Origin: Pedobacter sp.
GTDB taxonomy: Bacteria; Bacteroidota; Bacteroidia; Sphingobacteriales; Sphingobacteriaceae
DNA: 64,000 nucleotides
Direction: 5' to 3'
NCBI GenBank assembly: GCA_031119475.1
Contig: JAVHXV010000003.1
Location: forward strand, 124,001 to 188,000
Shown: one piece after another, positions 52,778 to 62,142 of the stretch
How the letters are laid out: every line of letters begins with the position of its first letter
Position numbering within the stretch: the stretch's first letter is position 1
Notes under the pieces: model-generated
Databases searched by the model: none
What the model was told of the DNA's origin: nothing
What the model saw: the letters and a program-made list of their open reading frames with translations, nothing else
Program-made: the position numbers and the translations under genes

Positions 52778-54319
52778 TTAGTTGAACGAAAACGTAAACG
52801 TCCCATTATCGTTCACCCCTGAAATAATCGTTTTGCCTGTTGGAGAACTTGGCAATGCCTTTTCAATATCAGTACTGCTGTTCACAGGTTTGCCATTCAC
52901 TTTGGTGATCAGAAATCCTGCGCTAACATCCCAGTAATCAAATAGTTTGCCTGGCGCCACACTCGTTACCACTACACCGTTCGCCACACCGTATTTTGCT
53001 TTCTGTGCAGCAGTAGCAGGGGCGAAAGTTGCACCAAGTTTATTGATGGTCGTACCGGTAGCAGCCTCATTCGATTTAGCGGAAGCCAAAGCGACCTTGC
53101 TTTCTGGCTTTAAAACTACACTTACATTTTTCGAAGCGCCGCCATTGGTCAGCAAGGTGAGACTTACTTTATCACCTGGACGCATACGGCCAATCTTTTC
53201 TTGTAGATCTGGCGAGTCATAAATCTCTACACCATTTACTTTTTTGATAATATCGCCCTGCTTGATCCCAGCAGCAGCAGCAGCACCATTTTCAAGCACT
53301 TCGTTCACATAAAGTCCATTAATTTCTTTAGTGCCCAATTTCTCTGCATTATCTGCATCAAGCGCAGTAAACGTAACGCCGATATAACCGCGTTTTACCA
53401 CTCCATATTGCTTAAAATCTTCTAATATTTTCTTGGCCAGGTTAACCGGAATAGCGAAGCCATAACCTTCATTTCTTCCAGTTTCTGAAGCGATCGCCGC
53501 ATTGATCCCGATCAACTCACCATTTGCGTTCACCAAAGCGCCACCACTGTTACCCGGATTAATGGCCGCATCGGTCTGGATGTAGGACTCAATGGCCTGG
53601 TTCGGCTGGCGATCTGGTCTTTTTCCAGTTCTTTGGTATTCTTCGTATTCCTCGCGTGTCAATGGCTGTTGGCTCTCCCTGTTCAAAATACCGATGTTAC
53701 GTGCTTTTGCACTCACAATTCCTGCTGTTACCGTAGTTTGCAGATCTAATGGGAAGCCCACCGCCAATACCCATTCACCAATCTGAACATTATCAGAATT
53801 TCCCATTTTCACGAAAGGCAATCCACTCACATCAACTTTGATCAGTGCCAAATCTGTATTCGCATCCTTACCAATCACTTTTGCCATTACCTTACGGCGA
53901 TTGGACAGCACAACTTCAATCTTTTCGGCATTGTCGACCACGTGATTATTGGTTACGATATATCCATCAGCAGTTAAGATTACGCCTGATCCAGATGCTG
54001 CACGAGGAATTTGCGAACGCCTTCCCCCACCGCCAAAAAAGTCGAAGAAATCATCTATCGAATTTCCGCCTTCATTGCCCGTAGATTTATTGCCATAAGT
54101 TGTTTTGATGTGCACTACAGCAGGAGAAACTGCGGCAGCTGCCTGCACAAAATCAACCGATCCCGCTGATGAAATCTTGACCGGATTATTGGCAAACATC
54201 ATGTTCTGCTTTTCTTCCAGTGTGTAACCATCTGTGTTTCGCTCCAATAGTTTATAGGAGCCGATTGCAACTGCACCTCCAAGGAAGGCTGCTAATACTG
54301 TTAATCCTATTTTTTTCAT
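52778..54319 (-). CDS. Do-family (DegP/HtrA) serine protease
   Basis: A 513-residue periplasmic protease-chaperone with an N-terminal signal or anchor (LTVLAAFLGGAVAIGS). The catalytic triad is His126 (VTNNHVVDN), Asp156 (ANTDLALIK) and Ser258 (NPGNSGGAL). A Gly/Phe-rich loop (FFDFFGGGGRR) precedes the domain, and two PDZ domains follow, the first with NGAAAAAGIKQGDIIKKVNG. The second is diverged. A single HtrA gene of this type handles misfolded envelope proteins. A promoter-like box is 50 bp upstream. Confidence 0.93.
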   Translation of the reverse strand: MKKIGLTVLAAFLGGAVAIGSYKLLERNTDGYTLEEKQNMMFANNPVKISSAGSVDFVQAAAAVSPAVVHIKTTYGNKSTGNEGGNSIDDFFDFFGGGGRRSQIPRAASGSGVILTADGYIVTNNHVVDNAEKIEVVLSNRRKVMAKVIGKDANTDLALIKVDVSGLPFVKMGNSDNVQIGEWVLAVGFPLDLQTTVTAGIVSAKARNIGILNRESQQPLTREEYEEYQRTGKRPDRQPNQAIESYIQTDAAINPGNSGGALVNANGELIGINAAIASETGRNEGYGFAIPVNLAKKILEDFKQYGVVKRGYIGVTFTALDADNAEKLGTKEINGLYVNEVLENGAAAAAGIKQGDIIKKVNGVEIYDSPDLQEKIGRMRPGDKVSLTLLTNGGASKNVSVVLKPESKVALASAKSNEAATGTTINKLGATFAPATAAQKAKYGVANGVVVTSVAPGKLFDYWDVSAGFLITKVNGKPVNSSTDIEKALPSSPTGKTIISGVNDNGTFTFSFN

Positions 54320-54368
54320 CTTCTTATTTTTTATGAGGTATGTTTAATCTTTTTTCGTTTGATTTACT

Positions 54369-54376
54369 CAAATTTA
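54369..54376 (-). promoter_or_regulatory. Candidate -7 box for degP
   Basis: The minus strand reads TAAATTTG (TAnnTTTG), about 50 bp before the start codon. A -33 partner is not clear. Confidence 0.35.
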
Positions 54377-54489
54377 ATACCATATCAACGATATTTGTAT
54401 GCTTAACACATCCCTTTTTGTGTTAAAAAATGTTAAAAGCAGTTTATGTCGGCCAATCACCAAATTTGAGGGGCCTAAATGAAGAAAAA

Positions 54490-55269
54490 ATGAACATTCA
54501 ATTCTCCAAATATCAGGGCGCTGGAAACGACTTTATCCTAATCGACCATAGGGAAAGTCCGTTGCAGCAAATCGACGAAACCCTTGTCGCCAAGCTCTGC
54601 GACCGTAGATTTGGCATTGGTGCCGATGGCCTCATGTTCCTCATCAGCCACAGCGAGTACGATTTTGAGATGGTTTATTACAATGCGGATGGCAAATTGG
54701 GATCGATGTGCGGCAATGGCGGACGCTGTATCACTGCATTTGCAAAACATTTGGGAATTATTGACAGTGAAACTACTTTTTTGGCAGTTGATGGCTTACA
54801 TTATGCCAAAATTTCAGCAGAAGGGAATTGGGTCGAACTCCAAATGATCAATGTAGACCAGGTTGAAATGGATGGAGACGCTTATTTGCTCAATACCGGG
54901 TCGCCACATTATGTGACCGAAGCTTCGGGATTGGATACATTGGATGTTTATCAGGAAGGAAGGCGCATTCGCTACAACGACACCTATCAAGCAAAAGGCA
55001 TCAATGTAAATTTTGTGGAGGACAAAACAGACCATTTATTTGTGAGGACCTATGAGCGTGGGGTTGAAGACGAAACCTATGCCTGTGGAACTGGAGCAAC
55101 CGCAGTAGCGCTTTCAAGGGCAAAGAAAGCCGATCAAAGGGGGCATATCGAAACACCGATCAAAGTGCTGGGCGGAAACATCAAAGTTAAATTTGATTAT
55201 GATGGCACTACCTTTACCAACGTATTTTTGTGCGGACCGGCTGAAAAGGTTTTTGACGGCAAGATTTAA
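54490..55269 (+). CDS. dapF: Diaminopimelate epimerase
   Basis: A 259-residue PLP-independent epimerase that interconverts LL- and meso-diaminopimelate for lysine and peptidoglycan synthesis. The two catalytic cysteines are Cys74 (GSMCGNGGRC) and Cys199 (TYACGTGATAVA), and GAGNDFI opens the family pattern. I set the start at the ATG of MNIQFSKYQG; the longer frame adds twenty residues with no family match. Its stop overlaps the convergent helicase stop by 4 bp. Confidence 0.96.
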   Translation: MNIQFSKYQGAGNDFILIDHRESPLQQIDETLVAKLCDRRFGIGADGLMFLISHSEYDFEMVYYNADGKLGSMCGNGGRCITAFAKHLGIIDSETTFLAVDGLHYAKISAEGNWVELQMINVDQVEMDGDAYLLNTGSPHYVTEASGLDTLDVYQEGRRIRYNDTYQAKGINVNFVEDKTDHLFVRTYERGVEDETYACGTGATAVALSRAKKADQRGHIETPIKVLGGNIKVKFDYDGTTFTNVFLCGPAEKVFDGKI

Positions 55270-57548
55270 GATCCGGCAAGATAGGCTGCAATGGCAATCT
55301 TGATTTCTCCGAAGGAATAGGCCTTGCCCAAATGTTCGCGAATTTCGGCCAGCTTAACAGACTTTAAGGAATTTATTGCCGACAATATTGTTTCCAACCT
55401 AGCCGCAGGCATCAATGCCGTAGCCTCCAACTCTTGTTTGGCCACAAAATGTGCCAGATGGCTCTCAATGGTACCAGCTGTAATCTTCCTGGTCTTTGCA
55501 ATGTCGGCAATCGATTGGCCTGCCCTGAACATTTCTAAAGTCAGTTCCTTCGTATCCACTTTTGGTGCTTTGGCCGTTTTCTGTTTTTTAGTTGCTTTTA
55601 CTTTACCATAAAAATCATCTCCCTTGGTGCTAAAGTCGTCCTTATTGGTCGATTCATAGATCTTTTTAAGCTGTTCTTCCCGTTTGGCCACCTCATGAAG
55701 GGCCTGCACCTCATCTTTCGTAAGTTCAGCACCTTTAAGTACCGCCCCCAACAGGGCATTGGCTTTTTTGATCCTCCTAAGCTGTTCGTAGACCATCGCT
55801 TCAAGTTCAATGAGTTCTACAAGATATTCTTTGGTCTGTTTTTGGGTTTTGGCGACTTCGATCTGCCCAAAAATCTGATCGCTCATGGCCGAAAACCTGG
55901 GACTGAAATAGTTTCCCGCAGCCAATGTGCGTTCGTATAAGGCTTCTAGGCTCTCCTGTTCCCCATTGGCAAATAGCCGTTCGATCTGTTTTAAAAACCG
56001 ATCGGAATCCGTCTTTAAAGCCATCACTTCCTCTTGTAATCTGTTTGCCCAAGGAAGATGGCTCTGTTTTGATGATTTTCTTTCCTGTTTTCCGTAACTG
56101 AATACATGCTCATAGACATGCCTATCCAATACCGTCAGATCGAAACTGTTGAGCAGGGCATTTTTTAAAAAGATATCCTTTTCCCTTTCAATCTGCACTC
56201 CCAAGTCTTCCTGATCGTTTTTTGTCCGCGAAAAAAAAGCCACATTTTGGTCCTGTCTAATTCCCCGATCCGAAATCAACGAGGTCAGTACCAATCCATC
56301 TAATGATCGCAGGCGCGAAAGGGCCACATAAATCTGACCGGGCGCAAAGGCATCGCCGATATCGATAATGGCCCTATCGAAAGTGAGCCCCTGGCTCTTA
56401 TGGACCGTGATTGCCCAGGCCAGCTTTAGCGGATATTGCGTAAACGTGCCGATCAGCTCTTCTTCAATTTCGTTAGTTGCGGGATTTGGCACATACCTGA
56501 TGTTTTTCCAGGTATATTTTTCGACAATGAGTTTGAGCGATCCATCCAACTGTACCTCGATGTGATCAGCGCTAAGTTTGGTTACTACTGCAATCTTTCC
56601 ATTGAAAAACCGCTGCTCACCGGTCGGATCATTTTTGATAAACATCACCTGCGCCCCTACTTTTAAGGTCAATGTTCGCTCTGCCGGAAAAGCACTTTCT
56701 GCAAATTCGTTTTCTATGGCCGAAGGGTAGTCAAAAGATGGCGCCTTTAGTTCAGCCAACCTATTTTTGTTCAGGCTATCGGCCTTGTGGTTATGGGTAG
56801 TAAGCGTAATGTAATTGTCTTTTAGTTCAGGCTGGCCGTCAGGGCGATAATGGGTTTTTACCAGCGCAATGTCTGCTGCGCCCACGGTATTGTTCCTGAG
56901 GTTATTTAAAAGATGGATAAACTGCTTATCAGCCTGGCGATAAATTTTTTCCAGTTCGATGTAAATGGGCGGATCTTTCTCCAATACGAGCGCATCAAAG
57001 AAAAACGCACTCTTGTAGCAGGTGCCCAGCAAGTTCCATTCTTCATTTTTTACCACTGGCGGAAGCTGGTGCAGATCGCCAATAAACAGCACTTGGACAC
57101 CTCCAAAGCTCGATGAATTGTTTTTCCTGACATAACGCAAGATCAGGTCGATGGCATCAAGCAGGTCTGCCCTGAGCATACTCACCTCATCAATGATCAG
57201 CAGTTCGAGATCGATCAAGATCCTCCGTTTTGCCGCATTCATATTCAAGTGCCTGATGACCGACCTTGGCGAATGGCAGTGCTGATAGGACTCGGACTGC
57301 ACAGCAATTTCCCTGGGCAAGAACGTGCCAAATGGAAGCTGAAAAAGCGAATGGATAGTTACGCCGGCCGCATTAATGGCGGCAATACCGGTAGGAGCCA
57401 CAATTACCGCTTTCTTGTGCGTGGTGGCCATCAGCTTTTTTAAAAAAGTAGTCTTGCCGGTTCCTGCTTTTCCGGTCAAGAAGATATGTCGTGAGGTTAG
57501 ATTGATAAATTTGGCAGCTAATTCCGTCGGGTCAAGCACTTCTCTCAT
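55266..57548 (-). CDS. PIF1-like helicase with C-terminal HTH_40-type domain
   Basis: A 760-residue superfamily 1 helicase. Walker A is GKAGTGKT (residues 26-33), Walker B is LLIIDEVSML (about 116-125), and the later SF1 motif AITVHKSQGLTFDRAIID with YVALSRLRSLDGLVLT fits PIF1/RecD. After about residue 430 comes a helical, Lys-rich region, then an HTH-like segment near 665-701 (LTLEMFRAGQSIADIAKTRK) of the HTH_40 type. I set the start at MREVLDP; seven residues upstream are possible. Probably acts on DNA or structured nucleic acid; the in vivo role is unknown. Confidence 0.88.
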   Translation of the reverse strand: MREVLDPTELAAKFINLTSRHIFLTGKAGTGKTTFLKKLMATTHKKAVIVAPTGIAAINAAGVTIHSLFQLPFGTFLPREIAVQSESYQHCHSPRSVIRHLNMNAAKRRILIDLELLIIDEVSMLRADLLDAIDLILRYVRKNNSSSFGGVQVLFIGDLHQLPPVVKNEEWNLLGTCYKSAFFFDALVLEKDPPIYIELEKIYRQADKQFIHLLNNLRNNTVGAADIALVKTHYRPDGQPELKDNYITLTTHNHKADSLNKNRLAELKAPSFDYPSAIENEFAESAFPAERTLTLKVGAQVMFIKNDPTGEQRFFNGKIAVVTKLSADHIEVQLDGSLKLIVEKYTWKNIRYVPNPATNEIEEELIGTFTQYPLKLAWAITVHKSQGLTFDRAIIDIGDAFAPGQIYVALSRLRSLDGLVLTSLISDRGIRQDQNVAFFSRTKNDQEDLGVQIEREKDIFLKNALLNSFDLTVLDRHVYEHVFSYGKQERKSSKQSHLPWANRLQEEVMALKTDSDRFLKQIERLFANGEQESLEALYERTLAAGNYFSPRFSAMSDQIFGQIEVAKTQKQTKEYLVELIELEAMVYEQLRRIKKANALLGAVLKGAELTKDEVQALHEVAKREEQLKKIYESTNKDDFSTKGDDFYGKVKATKKQKTAKAPKVDTKELTLEMFRAGQSIADIAKTRKITAGTIESHLAHFVAKQELEATALMPAARLETILSAINSLKSVKLAEIREHLGKAYSFGEIKIAIAAYLAGS

Positions 57549-57720
57549 GGTGAAATCACAAGCGGCCAATATACATTTTCTTGCCCAATGGAGTTGCGAA
57601 TATTTTCAAATTTAAGCCTATGGAAAGCGATTTAAATAGAAAGACATAAGCCTAAAGCCAGAAGCAAAATCGGAACGCTCCTTTCGGTAGTCAGCCAACT
57701 TTCCCGTAGACTGATGAAAT

Positions 57721-57753
57721 GTTAAAATTTGTTATTAAATGTTAAATTTTAAC
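57721..57753. promoter_or_regulatory. AT-rich inverted repeat before the TonB receptor gene
   Basis: GTTAAAATTT (57721-57730) and AAATTTTAAC (57744-57753) are perfect arms around 13 bp. It directly precedes the two candidate BlaI boxes. Confidence 0.45.
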
Positions 57754-57754
57754 A

Positions 57755-57782
57755 ACTAAATTTTTAGTATTAAAATTTTAGT
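57755..57782. promoter_or_regulatory. Two adjoining BlaI-box-like sites
   Basis: ACTAAATTTTTAGT (57755-57768) fits ACTA-N6-TAGT exactly, and the next 14 bases, ATTAAAATTTTAGT (57769-57782), fit it with one mismatch. The two are end to end and lie 31 bp before the TonB receptor start. The pattern is shared with the blaI upstream site. Confidence 0.5.
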
Positions 57783-57813
57783 TATACATTTAATCCGACT
57801 AATTTAACGCCAA

Positions 57814-60603
57814 ATGAAATCTGTATTAACGCTCTTCCTGCTGATATGGGCTTGCCAAACGGTGTCTGCACAAAACCCCTATCAGGTCAAGGGCATTGTG
57901 GCAGATACAGCCAATAACAGCAAACTGCACAACGCCTCCATCAGCATCCTTAACGCAAAAGACTCTACACTGGTCAAGTTTACCCGGGCAAATGCAAATG
58001 GTGCCTTCAGCATCGCACCACTAAAAAAAGGAAAATTTATCTTGTTGCTCACCTATCCCGATTATGCGGATTATGTATCTTTCTTTTCGCTGGATTCGGC
58101 AAACACCAGTTTAGATTTCAAGCAGGTAAACATGAAGCTGAAAGCCACGCTTTTAAAGGAAGTATTGATCAAAGGCCAGGGCGCAGCCATCAAGATCAAG
58201 GGCGATACGACCGAATTTAATGCAGCAAGCTACACCATCCAGCCGAACGATAAGGTAGAAGACCTGCTGAAAAAATTACCGGGCATACAGGTCGACAAAG
58301 ACGGAAAGATTACCGCCCAGGGAAAATCTGTTCCAAAAGTGCTTGTAGACGGCGAAGAATTTTTTGGCGATGACCCCACCTTGGTGACCAAAAACCTGCG
58401 GGCCGATATGGTCGATAAGGTACAGCTGTTTGAAAAGAGCAGCGATCAGGCGGCTTTTACGGGTGTTGACGATGGGCAAAAAACTCCTACCATCAACATC
58501 AAGTTAAAAGAAGACAAAAAAAGTGGCTATTTCGGAAAAGTGGATGCGGGGATTGGCACCGATGGTTTTTATCAGGGACAATTGATGTTCAATAAATTTA
58601 AGGCCAAGCAGAAATTTTCGCTGTTTGGTACAGTGGGCAACAATGGGCGGACAGGACTTAACTGGGACGATGCCAATAAATACGGTGGTGGCAACAGCAA
58701 CATGGAAGTAATGGGCGATGTGATCTATTTCTCTGGCGGCGGCGATGAAATTGATGGTTGGGAAGGCCAATATTCCGGAGAGGGAATTCCCGTGGCCAGA
58801 AATGGTGGCGCACATTACGATACCAAGTGGAACAGCGATAAGGAATCGATCAATACCAATTATAAAATTGGTTCACTTGGGGTGAAATCGAACAAGAATA
58901 CCATCAACCAGAACAACCTGCCAACGGGCATCATCAATACCACAAGCGATGACGAAGCGGATAAATACATTTTCCGCCAGAAGCTAGACGTTACCTACAA
59001 CATCAAGTTGGATACGATGTCTAACTTAAAGGTAATGGTAGACGGAACGCTCAAGAACAATGACAATGCGACAGAATACCACAGCACTGGCCGACGTGCA
59101 GACAGCACACTGATCAATACCAGCGAGCGAACGGTAGATAATCATGGCAAAGAAGATCTATTTAACATTTCTGCCTTCTACACCAGAAAATTAAAGAAAG
59201 CCGGTAGAAATTTCTCGATCAACCTTAGCGAAAAAATCAACAACAAAACCAATACAGGCTACGTATATTCAAAAAACCAGTTCTTCAATACCTCAGGTGC
59301 ACCGACGGCTACAGAAGTTGTGGACCAGTACAAGACCAGCGATACGGAACTCAATGCCTTTAGCTCCAACTTTACCTTCAATGAGCCTTTGAGCAAATTT
59401 TTCTCTCTGGTCGTGAATTATGGCTTTAGCCTGAGCAGCAGTCAATCTGATCGGAAATCTTTCAATCCCAGCGGACCAAACACTTATGGCAACCTGGACC
59501 TTGATTACAGCAATGATTTTGAAGCCAAGCAATATACCAACCAGGGCGGATTGAACTTTAGCTATAAAAAACAAAAAACGGTATTGAATTTTGGTACCAG
59601 GATCAATGCAGTTTCATTTGACCAGTACGAAGCCCTTTCTGGCCAGCGTTTTAACCGCAGCTACCTGAACTGGATTCCGCAATTGAACTATCAATATAAA
59701 TTTTCTACCCAGAAATCATTGCGGCTCAGCTATTATGGCTACACGAACCAACCGACCGTAGAGCAATTGCAGCCCGTAAAGGTCAATACAGACCCGTTGA
59801 ATATTCCGATCGGCAATCCAAACCTGAAGCCATCCTATAACAGTAACATCGGACTAAGCTATAACTCCTATAAAGTATTGACCAACGAATCCATCTATGT
59901 GAGCGGAAATTTCAGTTTCACCAATAACCAGATCGTTTCAGACATCAATACCGATGCACAGGGCAAATCGATCCGAAAATCGGTTAACTTGGAAGAAAAA
60001 ACTCCGTATAACTATAATATTTATAGCAGTCTGCGCAGAAAAGTGAAGGCCATTGGCCTAGATGTGGGCATGGACATTAGTGCAGGTGGCGGTACCTCCT
60101 ACAGTTATATCAATGGAGACCTGAACCAGATCCTGTCTACCCGTTTTGGGCCAAGGCTGAGCATTAGCCGTTACAAGGAGAAATTGGAATTGAACCTTGG
60201 TTTCGGCCCGAGCTACAATGCACAGGAAGCTTCCCTGCAACAGAACTTTAGCAACAAAGGCTGGGGAACAGCTGGTTCTGGCTATTTTAAGGCCAATATA
60301 CCAGGCAATGTAGAGTTTCAGGCCGATGCCGAATATACATATACACCATCTTCGCAATCGTTCAACACCAGCTTTGAGCAAACGATCATCAATGCATCTG
60401 TTGCGAAAACTTTCTTCAAAAAGAAAGATCTTAAAGCAATGGTTAAAGTAAATGACCTATTGAACCAGAACAGTGGCTTCAGCAGGTATGCAAGTGCCAA
60501 TTCGATCATCCAGACTTCCTATAACAACATTAACCGGTATTTCATGTTCTCGCTCATCTGGGATTTTAACAAGATGGGTGGAGGTGTACCAACAAACAAG
60601 TAA
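57814..60603 (+). CDS. TonB-dependent receptor-like protein of the GLPGLI-linked type
   Basis: A 929-residue outer-membrane receptor. After a signal peptide (cleavage near TVSAQN) comes a carboxypeptidase-regulatory domain (YQVKGIVADTANNSKLHNAS) and a plug-like region (LLKKLPGIQVDKDGKITAQG, LVDGEEFFGDDPTLVTKNL). A large barrel follows, ending in RYFMFSLIWDFNKMGGG. This variant is repeatedly found beside GLPGLI genes in Bacteroidota, as it is here (4 bp apart). No ligand is evident. Confidence 0.88.
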   Translation: MKSVLTLFLLIWACQTVSAQNPYQVKGIVADTANNSKLHNASISILNAKDSTLVKFTRANANGAFSIAPLKKGKFILLLTYPDYADYVSFFSLDSANTSLDFKQVNMKLKATLLKEVLIKGQGAAIKIKGDTTEFNAASYTIQPNDKVEDLLKKLPGIQVDKDGKITAQGKSVPKVLVDGEEFFGDDPTLVTKNLRADMVDKVQLFEKSSDQAAFTGVDDGQKTPTINIKLKEDKKSGYFGKVDAGIGTDGFYQGQLMFNKFKAKQKFSLFGTVGNNGRTGLNWDDANKYGGGNSNMEVMGDVIYFSGGGDEIDGWEGQYSGEGIPVARNGGAHYDTKWNSDKESINTNYKIGSLGVKSNKNTINQNNLPTGIINTTSDDEADKYIFRQKLDVTYNIKLDTMSNLKVMVDGTLKNNDNATEYHSTGRRADSTLINTSERTVDNHGKEDLFNISAFYTRKLKKAGRNFSINLSEKINNKTNTGYVYSKNQFFNTSGAPTATEVVDQYKTSDTELNAFSSNFTFNEPLSKFFSLVVNYGFSLSSSQSDRKSFNPSGPNTYGNLDLDYSNDFEAKQYTNQGGLNFSYKKQKTVLNFGTRINAVSFDQYEALSGQRFNRSYLNWIPQLNYQYKFSTQKSLRLSYYGYTNQPTVEQLQPVKVNTDPLNIPIGNPNLKPSYNSNIGLSYNSYKVLTNESIYVSGNFSFTNNQIVSDINTDAQGKSIRKSVNLEEKTPYNYNIYSSLRRKVKAIGLDVGMDISAGGGTSYSYINGDLNQILSTRFGPRLSISRYKEKLELNLGFGPSYNAQEASLQQNFSNKGWGTAGSGYFKANIPGNVEFQADAEYTYTPSSQSFNTSFEQTIINASVAKTFFKKKDLKAMVKVNDLLNQNSGFSRYASANSIIQTSYNNINRYFMFSLIWDFNKMGGGVPTNK

Positions 60604-60607
60604 CATC

Positions 60608-61384
60608 ATGAAAATCAAAAATATCATTACATTAAGTCTGGCCTTATTGATTGCTCCTGCCGGATTTGCCCAGAACGCACGTTTTACAACCCAGGGCGTT
60701 ATTGAATATGAGAAAAAAGTAAACATGTACGCGCTGTTGGCCGATCAGCTGAAAAAAAATCCAGACGATAGCTTTGGGCCTAAGATCGTGGAAGATTACA
60801 AAAAGAACAATCCACAGTTCAAATTGCTAAAAAGCACGCTGACATTTGGCCGCGACCAGACTCTTTTTGCCCCAGTAGCCGAACAGGTGATGCAAAATAG
60901 CTGGTACAACATGCCACTCGCACAACAGAACAACCTGATCTATACACAGACCGCGGCTGGCACTTCGGTTACCCAGAAAAAAATATTCGAAGAAACCTAT
61001 CTGGTTAAAGACAGTACGCGAAAAATCAATTGGAAAATTACCAGTGAAATCAGGAACATAGCAGGCTACGATTGCCGTAGGGCAAATGCCCTGATCATGG
61101 ATTCGGTGTATGTTGTGGCCTTCTATACCGAAGAAATCCCAGTTTCTGGTGGTCCAGAATCCTTTTCAGGCCTACCTGGAATGATCTTGGGCGTGGCCCT
61201 TCCCTACGAGCACGTCACCTGGTTTGCCACTTCAGTAATTGATCAGCCAGTTGGCGATGACAAGCTAAAAGCCCCCATCAAGGGCAAGATTACCGACCAG
61301 AAAAAATTAATGGGCACCTTAAAAGAAGCCCTAAAAGAATGGGGAAAGAGCGCGCAAGATTTCTTGAAGGCATTTTTGATCTAA
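60608..61384 (+). CDS. GLPGLI family protein
   Basis: A 258-residue exported protein. I set the start at the ATG 4 bp after the receptor stop because the signal peptide SLALLIAPAGFAQN begins there; the longer frame upstream is read from the receptor gene. The name-giving motif appears as FSGLPGMILGV near residue 197. It also has NIAGYDCRRANALIMDS before it. Function unknown; these proteins usually accompany TonB receptors and may be periplasmic partners. It is followed by a clear terminator. Confidence 0.88.
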   Translation: MKIKNIITLSLALLIAPAGFAQNARFTTQGVIEYEKKVNMYALLADQLKKNPDDSFGPKIVEDYKKNNPQFKLLKSTLTFGRDQTLFAPVAEQVMQNSWYNMPLAQQNNLIYTQTAAGTSVTQKKIFEETYLVKDSTRKINWKITSEIRNIAGYDCRRANALIMDSVYVVAFYTEEIPVSGGPESFSGLPGMILGVALPYEHVTWFATSVIDQPVGDDKLKAPIKGKITDQKKLMGTLKEALKEWGKSAQDFLKAFLI

Positions 61385-61408
61385 CACCACACATGAATCC
61401 AATAATTG

Positions 61409-61440
61409 CCCCACAGTAATCATTTATTGTGGGGTTTTTT
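61409..61440 (+). terminator. Terminator after the GLPGLI gene
   Basis: CCCCACA and TGTGGGG form a 7-bp stem with a loop of about 11 nt, followed by T6. Confidence 0.85.
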
Positions 61441-61452
61441 ATGTTCTTCAGA

Positions 61453-62142
61453 TTAATTGATCAACAGCTTGTAGCCCTTGCCGTGCACGTTTAGGATCTC
61501 TACTTTGGGATCTTCTTTCAGGTATTTGCGCAGTTTGCTCAAAAATACATCCATGCTGCGGCCGTTGAAATAATTATCATCATGCCAGATGCTCAACAAG
61601 GCCTCTTCCCTCGTCAATACCGTATTTTTCTTTAGGCAGAGCAGCTGTAGCAATTCTGCTTCCTTGGTAGATAATTTTTGTTGGCGCCCATTGAAGCTGA
61701 TCAGCTGTGTGGTATAATCAAACATATATTTGCCGATCTGGAATTGGGTAGGCGTAGGTTCGGTGCTTTCCTTACTGGAAACACGTTTCAAAAGGGCATT
61801 GATCCGCAGCAATAGTTCTTCGATCCGGAAAGGTTTGGTAATGTAATCATCGCCCCCTAAATCATATGCAGAAGCTTTATCTTCCATCATGGCCTTTGCC
61901 GTTGCAAATATGATGGGTACTTGTTCATTGGCCTTTCTGATTTCCTTTCCGAGCGTAAAACCATCTTTTTTGGGCATCATCACATCCAGGATGCAAAGAT
62001 CAAACTGTTGTTTGGAAAAAGCCTTCAGGCCTTCTTCTCCATCGGTACAGAGTACGACGTCAAATTTTCCCTTCAGTTGAAGGTAGTCTTGTAAAAGCAG
62101 CCCCAGGTTCGGATCGTCTTCTACCAATAAGATCTTTTTCAT
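61453..62142 (-). CDS. OmpR/PhoB-family response regulator
   Basis: A 229-residue two-component regulator. The receiver has the acidic pair (VEDD), phospho-acceptor Asp53 (LCILDVMMPKKDG) and switch Lys (DYITKPFRIEELL). The winged-helix domain (about residues 130-229) has QKLSTKEAELLQLLCLKK and a final NVHGKGYKLL. It overlaps the kinase gene by 4 bp, so they are a pair. The target genes are not indicated. Confidence 0.93.
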   Translation of the reverse strand: MKKILLVEDDPNLGLLLQDYLQLKGKFDVVLCTDGEEGLKAFSKQQFDLCILDVMMPKKDGFTLGKEIRKANEQVPIIFATAKAMMEDKASAYDLGGDDYITKPFRIEELLLRINALLKRVSSKESTEPTPTQFQIGKYMFDYTTQLISFNGRQQKLSTKEAELLQLLCLKKNTVLTREEALLSIWHDDNYFNGRSMDVFLSKLRKYLKEDPKVEILNVHGKGYKLLIN

